Positions 60,015 through 64,000 of a stretch of DNA of 64,000 nt are shown piece by piece (within the stretch, counting starts at the first letter, position 1; the number at the start of each line of letters is the position of its first letter). Where the stretch lies: the NCBI RefSeq assembly GCF_029714405.1, contig NZ_CP121650.1:4469001-4533000 (forward strand). Reading direction: 5' to 3'. The notes beneath the pieces were generated by a model. That model made no database searches. It was given only the letters and a program-made list of their open reading frames with translations, and was not told the origin of the DNA. The position numbers were made by a program, and so were the translations under genes. The DNA comes from Bradyrhizobium sp. CB82 (lineage in GTDB: Bacteria > Pseudomonadota > Alphaproteobacteria > Rhizobiales > Xanthobacteraceae).

Positions 60015-62309
60015 CTAATTCGCCGGCTCCTTGCCGAGCGCCAGGCGGATCATCTCGGCGAGCTGGTTGCGGCGATAGGGTTTTGTCAGCAGCAGCACGC
60101 CCTCATCGAGTTTGCCCTGGTGAACGATGGCGTTGTCGGTATAGCCGGAGGTGTAGAGCACCTTGACGCCCGGCCGGCGTTTTTCCACCTCCAGTGCAAG
60201 CACGCGTCCGCTCATGCCGCCGGGAATGACGACGTCGGTGAACAGGAGGTCGAACGGCTCGCCGCGGTCGATGAGCGCCAGCGCCGTGTGGCTGTCTGCG
60301 GCGGAGATGGTCTTGTAGCCGAGGCTTTGCAGCTGCGCGGTGACGAAGTTGCGCACGAGATTGTCGTCCTCCACGACCAGGACGGTCTCGACGCCGCCGG
60401 TCGCCGCCGGCGCCGCGCCGGTCGTCGTCTCGCTCGCGGCTTCGCCGGGCGGCAGATAGAGCTTGATGGTCGTGCCGTGGCCGGCCTCGCTGTAGATCTT
60501 GATGTGGCCGCCGGACTGCTTGACGAAGCCGTAGACCATGGAGAGCCCGAGCCCCGAGCCCTTGCCAATCTCCTTGGTGGTGAAGAACGGCTCGAAGGCC
60601 TTTTCCTGCACATCGGGCGGCATGCCGCTGCCGGTGTCGCTGACCGCGAGCATCACATAGGTGCCGGGCGCGACGTCCGGGTTGGCCTGCGCGTAGGCCT
60701 CGTCCAGCGTCACCCGGCGCGTCTCGAGCAGCAGCTTGCCGCCGTCGGGCATGGCGTCGCGGGCGTTGATCGCCATGTTGAGCACGGCGTTGGTGAGCCG
60801 CGACGGATCGATATGCGAGGTCATCGGCCCCTGTTCGAGCGCGGTCTCGATCTGGATCTGCTCGCCGAGGGTCGGACGCAGGAGCTTGACGATGTCCGAT
60901 ATCGCCGCGTTGATGTCGACATCGCGCGGCTCCAGCGGCTGCTTGCGGGCGAACGCAAGCAGGTGCTGGATCAGCTCGGCGCAGCGCTGCGCGGCATCGT
61001 CGATCAGGCGCGCCACGCGCTGCAGCTCAGGTTGTTCCTTGAGGCTGCCGACCAGCGTCTCGGTATTGCCCGAGATCACGGTCAGCATGTTGTTGAAGTC
61101 GTGGGCGACGCCGCCGGTCAATTTGCCGATGGCGTCCAACTTCTGCGACTGCTGCAGCTGCCGCTCGGTCTCGCGCGAGATGGTCGCATCGTGATAGACC
61201 AGCACCGCCCCTGAGATCGCCTTTTGCGCATCGCGCATCGGCCGTCCGCTGATGACGAGATGGCGGACGGGATTGCCGCTGTGCGGGCGGACGATCATCT
61301 CCATCTCTTCGAACTCGTCGCCGCGCAGTACGCGCGCCGACGGCAGCTCCCCAGGGGCGAGCGGCGTCACGCCGTCGCCGTGGAAAACATCCGACATCGC
61401 GGGCAGGCTCGTCAGGTTCATCCCGGCGCGATGCAGCAACATGCGCTCGGCGGCGGGATTGGACAGAAGGACGTTGCTGTCCTTGTCGATGACGAGCACG
61501 GCTTCCGCCATGCTGTGGAAGGTGCTTTGCAGCACGTTCACCGAGAGGCGGAGCTCGTCATGGGCGGTGACGAGGTGCTCGGTGCGCTCGGCGACGGCCG
61601 CCTCCAACGCCTCGTTGGCAACCCTGGTCTCGTGCAGCGTACTTTGCAGGGCGAAGCTGGTGCGCCGCGTCTCGCGCAACAGCAGCGCGACCAGGAGCAG
61701 GATCAGCATCGCGCCCGCGACGTCGATGCCGAGGAGGACGATGCCGGTGCGGCGCGACTCCACCGCGCGGGCGGCAAGCTGCCGGTCTTCCTCCGCGGTC
61801 AGCCGGTCGAGATTTACGGTCACCGCCTCCATCAGGCCGCGGCCTTCGGCCTTGCCCTGGAGCGCGGCGATGCCGGCCTCGTCGTTGGCGGCGCGCAGCC
61901 GCATCGCTTCGGCCGCGATATCGAGCCGGCGCAGAATCAGCGGTTCGGTGCCCTCAAGCAGCGCGACCTGATCGGGATTGTCGCCGAGCGCGCGCTTGAG
62001 TTCGGCGAGCGCAGGCGCGATGGCTCCGCGCGTCGCCTGGAACTCGTCGTCGAAGGCCCGACTGCGATAGAGCTCGAAGCCCCGCGCCGCACTTTCGGCG
62101 CGGCGGACGAGCAGGCGCAGGTCCGAGATCTTCTTCAGCGTCCCGACGGTGTGATCGACCCATGACGTGTCGGACCGCGACTTGACGTCGAGTCCGATCG
62201 AGGCCGCAGTGATGATCAGGAGGATCGCAAGTCCGGCACCGAGAATGACGCGCTGCGAAGCAATCAAGGGGATTTGTTGTCCTTCACCGGCGTCGCCTCG
62301 TCGAGACAT
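60015..62309 (-). CDS. Hybrid sensor histidine kinase (CHASE3, PAS, kinase, receiver)
   Basis: About 764 residues. Two membrane segments (about 20-38 and 190-212 in this numbering) flank a CHASE3-type sensing domain. A helical linker and PAS domain follow (to about 365). Then comes the kinase core with His403 in VAHDFNNML, ATPase motifs NAVLNMAINARDAM, DTGSGMP, GSGLGLSMVYG, and a C-terminal receiver domain with DVVIPG as its phospho-acceptor region. The reading frame opens to 62360. ATG 62309 overlaps the response regulator gene by 46 bases, and TTG 62267 overlaps by 4 bases, so either could start translation. Signal and targets are unknown. Confidence 0.9.
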   Translation of the reverse strand: MSRRGDAGEGQQIPLIASQRVILGAGLAILLIITAASIGLDVKSRSDTSWVDHTVGTLKKISDLRLLVRRAESAARGFELYRSRAFDDEFQATRGAIAPALAELKRALGDNPDQVALLEGTEPLILRRLDIAAEAMRLRAANDEAGIAALQGKAEGRGLMEAVTVNLDRLTAEEDRQLAARAVESRRTGIVLLGIDVAGAMLILLLVALLLRETRRTSFALQSTLHETRVANEALEAAVAERTEHLVTAHDELRLSVNVLQSTFHSMAEAVLVIDKDSNVLLSNPAAERMLLHRAGMNLTSLPAMSDVFHGDGVTPLAPGELPSARVLRGDEFEEMEMIVRPHSGNPVRHLVISGRPMRDAQKAISGAVLVYHDATISRETERQLQQSQKLDAIGKLTGGVAHDFNNMLTVISGNTETLVGSLKEQPELQRVARLIDDAAQRCAELIQHLLAFARKQPLEPRDVDINAAISDIVKLLRPTLGEQIQIETALEQGPMTSHIDPSRLTNAVLNMAINARDAMPDGGKLLLETRRVTLDEAYAQANPDVAPGTYVMLAVSDTGSGMPPDVQEKAFEPFFTTKEIGKGSGLGLSMVYGFVKQSGGHIKIYSEAGHGTTIKLYLPPGEAASETTTGAAPAATGGVETVLVVEDDNLVRNFVTAQLQSLGYKTISAADSHTALALIDRGEPFDLLFTDVVIPGGMSGRVLALEVEKRRPGVKVLYTSGYTDNAIVHQGKLDEGVLLLTKPYRRNQLAEMIRLALGKEPAN

Positions 62310-62674
62310 TCCTTGATTGCAGTCAGCAGCGTCTCGGGCGTGAACGGCTTGCGCAGGCAACGCGTCGCGCCGAGTTCGAGCGCCATGCGGAGAAAATCGG
62401 GCGAGGGCGATGCGGACGAGGCAAAGGCGTAGCCGGACATCGCGATCAGCGGGATCGTCGGCGCGCGTTCATGGAAGATGCGGATCGATTCGAAGCCCCG
62501 CATATGCGGCATGAAGATATCGACCAGCATCGCGTCGAAGGTCTGCGCCTCGAGCGCAGCCAGCCCGGTCTCGCCGCCGTCAGTCAACGTGACGTCGAAG
62601 CCGTGGCGTTGGAGGAGGACCTCGATGGTCGCGCCGACCATCGGATCGTCATCAACCACGAGAATACGCGGCAT
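62264..62674 (-). CDS. Single-domain response regulator
   Basis: A 136-residue receiver domain with no output domain. The acidic pocket is VVDDDP at about 6-11, the phospho-acceptor Asp52 lies in LVDIFMP, and the conserved Lys is in LRKPFTP near 109. The start ATG at 62674 is supported by the length of the fold. It is the first gene of a two-gene operon with the hybrid histidine kinase, whose start overlaps its stop, so it is probably phosphorylated by that kinase or shuttles phosphate. Confidence 0.9.
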   Translation of the reverse strand: MPRILVVDDDPMVGATIEVLLQRHGFDVTLTDGGETGLAALEAQTFDAMLVDIFMPHMRGFESIRIFHERAPTIPLIAMSGYAFASSASPSPDFLRMALELGATRCLRKPFTPETLLTAIKECLDEATPVKDNKSP

Positions 62675-62836
62675 GACTCTGCCTAACCAATCGAAGTCCC
62701 CATAGCTTTGCTGATATAGGCGAATCGTGGATCGGGTCAATTTTGGATTGGACCAGTACAGATATGCACGGTGCGGTGCATAAAGCGCGCGTATGGCGTT
62801 CGTGTGAAACCCCGCACGGCGCGAGACGACACGTGA

Positions 62837-62864
62837 AAAGGCGCCGCGTGAGAGCGGCGCCTTT
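62837..62864 (-). terminator. Rho-independent terminator after the BA14K-like gene
   Basis: Perfect 11-base arms (AAAGGCGCCGC and GCGGCGCCTTT) with a 6-base loop. Reading leftward, the hairpin ends in CCTTTTCAC. It is about 35 bases past the stop of the BA14K-like gene. Confidence 0.88.
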
Positions 62865-62897
62865 CGGATCAAATTGGAGCGATGCAACTACACGACC

Positions 62898-63518
62898 CTA
62901 GGGGCAGGGATGCCGCAGGCCGTCATAGCCGAGATAGGTGCCTGACGCGGGGTCATAGGACCGGTAGCGCTGGGCGCAATAGGCTGCGGAATCACCGCCG
63001 GTGTCGGGCACGACGGCTACGCTTGGGCCGGTGTCATAATAGTAATCGTCGCCGTAATAGTAGGGATCGCTGTAGTACGGACCGCCATAATAGGCGTATG
63101 AGCCGATCGTTCCGATTGCGGCGCCTGCGGCCACTCCCGGCCAGAAACCGCCACCGTGATGGCGCCAGCCGCCGCCATGCCAGTTGCCGCCGCTCCAGGT
63201 GCCGGACGGAGCACCGGCCGCGACACGGCTGCCGCCGCTCCAGGTGCCGGACGGAGCACCGGCGGCGACACGGCTGCCGCCGCTGAAGGCCGGCGCAGCA
63301 ACGCCGGGACGAACCGCCGTGGAGGCTGCGAAATTGCCGCCGCCACCGCGGACGGCGGCGGCACCGCCGCCGAAATTGCCGCCGCTCACCCGGGCTCCGC
63401 CACCACCGCCGCCGCCACCACCCTGAACGCGGGATTGAGCGAAGCTGACGGAGGGGGCTGCCAGCGGGAGGACCAGTGCCAGCGCAGCCGCGGCACTCAA
63501 AAGTCTGAGATTGTTCAT
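62898..63518 (-). CDS. BA14K-like exported protein with Gly-rich repeats
   Basis: A 206-residue exported protein. A signal peptide (1-28) precedes a Gly/Ala-rich region with a tandem 15-residue unit (GGSRVAAGAPSGTWS, twice, 45 bases each in DNA), then a Gly/His/Trp-rich stretch, a Tyr-rich stretch and a C-terminal BA14K domain with YCAQRYRSYDPASGTYLGYD. BA14K is an immunoreactive surface protein of Brucella with lectin-like activity reported. AAGGAG precedes the ATG at 63518. A strong terminator follows. GGAAC with GGTT at 16 bases lies upstream, a weak match to the EcfG promoter. Confidence 0.85.
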   Translation of the reverse strand: MNNLRLLSAAAALALVLPLAAPSVSFAQSRVQGGGGGGGGGARVSGGNFGGGAAAVRGGGGNFAASTAVRPGVAAPAFSGGSRVAAGAPSGTWSGGSRVAAGAPSGTWSGGNWHGGGWRHHGGGFWPGVAAGAAIGTIGSYAYYGGPYYSDPYYYGDDYYYDTGPSVAVVPDTGGDSAAYCAQRYRSYDPASGTYLGYDGLRHPCP

Positions 63519-63745
63519 ATTCGGCTCCTTGTTCCCGGACTCAAACCGCTCAAGCGGGTAGTGGTTCCCAGGCGCCCGCGAGGTTTGCGGGGGAAACGCA
63601 GCATTCCTGACCGCGTCTGTACCCGGCATGAACGGATCGCGTTCGCATTGCGGCGGATCAGCGCATGTCCCATCCGCCGTGCGGCAACTGGACAAGTTCG
63701 CTTCCGGATGGCATCAGGACCCCACGAAGCAGGGCCTTTTGCCGC

Positions 63746-64000
63746 ATGAAACAATTCTTCCTCAAGCTCTTCACCTGGTGGAACAGCCAGACCTTTGGCA
63801 CGCAGCTCTGGACCCGGCGGTTCGGCGAACTGGTCGGCCAGGACGAGCAGGGCAACCGCTACTACCGCACCCGCGGCGGCGTGATCGATCCGACGCTCGG
63901 CTTCGAGCGGCGCTGGGTGATCTATGACGGCTATGCCGAAGCGAGCCGCGTGCCGCCGGCCTGGCACGGCTGGCTGCATCACGTCGTCGATGTTCCGCCG
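63746..64000 (+). CDS. NDUFA12 family protein (complex I accessory), partial
   Basis: The first 85 codons of a gene cut by the window end. The peptide has [16 protein letters not shown] near 29-44, then [20 protein letters not shown] and [11 protein letters not shown], the full signature of the NDUFA12/B17.2 family, which in alphaproteobacteria is an accessory subunit of NADH:ubiquinone oxidoreductase, encoded apart from the main nuo cluster. ATG at 63746 is preceded by a weak ribosome binding site. The stop lies beyond 64000. Confidence 0.9.
   Translation, partial: MKQFFLKLFTWWNSQTFGTQLWTRRFGELVGQDEQGNRYYRTRGGVIDPTLGFERRWVIYDGYAEASRVPPAWHGWLHHVVDVPP

Noticed and set aside
63540..63570. EcfG promoter for the BA14K-like gene
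   Set aside because: The -10 reads GGTT instead of CGTT, so it is too weak to list as a feature.

Overview
The window looks like chromosomal DNA of a Bradyrhizobium or a close relative (Nitrobacteraceae, Alphaproteobacteria). Grounds: very high GC with alphaproteobacterial codon use, a B12-dependent ribonucleotide reductase (NrdJ), minCDE in rhizobial form, GapR/DUF2312, DUF2336, DUF982, BA14K and NDUFA12 proteins, several GGAAC-N16/17-CGTT promoters of the EcfG general-stress type, and two families of palindromic intergenic repeats. No replication origin, rRNA, tRNA or CRISPR array was seen. The species is an inference. Layout: 0.2-6.4 kb holds an SGNH hydrolase, a leftward isoquinoline-1-oxidoreductase-type molybdenum hydroxylase operon (MoCo subunit, 2Fe-2S subunit, diheme cytochrome) and a secreted protein of unknown function. 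6.5-10.7 kb holds an ABC-F ATPase, then an amidohydrolase and a COG0523 (CobW-like) metallochaperone in one operon. 10.8-13.5 kb holds a PsiF-repeat protein, a dienelactone-hydrolase-like protein and two broken genes (an esterase with an internal deletion and a frameshifted nitroreductase). 13.6-16.2 kb is a compact DUF2336-PilZ-HD-GYP operon with a cyclic-di-GMP theme. 16.4-22.6 kb has an AraC regulator, an FMN reductase, a frameshifted chemoreceptor, and a TetR regulator divergent from a frameshifted tautomerase and an enoyl-CoA hydratase, with a double operator between them. 22.7-25 kb has a DUF2778 protein, a DUF982 protein and an internally deleted gene.

25.2-27.0 kb is minCDE. 27-32.8 kb is a run of small secreted or membrane proteins, an L,D-transpeptidase, a candidate small RNA and intergenic repeats. 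32.8-35.3 kb is a MarR regulator divergent from an aromatic-ring flavin monooxygenase, sharing a perfect palindromic operator that overlaps the promoter. 35.5-49.6 kb mixes envelope and small proteins (SH3, M15-like peptidase, lytic transglycosylase), pyridoxal kinase, a phasin, a class III nucleotidyl cyclase, GapR and a SAM methyltransferase. 50.2-51.5 kb is an IS110-family insertion sequence. 52.2-54.0 kb is a two-gene AAA-ATPase plus TOPRIM operon that resembles split OLD-type anti-phage systems. 54.2-58.5 kb is nrdJ with a paired NrdR-box motif and a long structured leader. 58.8-64 kb has a quinone-oxidoreductase-like protein, a response regulator plus hybrid histidine kinase, a BA14K protein and the start of an NDUFA12-family gene cut by the window end.

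The most notable points are the ATPase-TOPRIM pair beside the IS110 element, four EcfG-type promoters in front of small stress or envelope genes and a phasin, the nrdJ leader with no B12 box that I can recognise, and an unusual number of disrupted reading frames between 12 and 25 kb plus the IS110 transposase. Those disruptions are either real decay or assembly indels, and this cannot be settled from the sequence alone.
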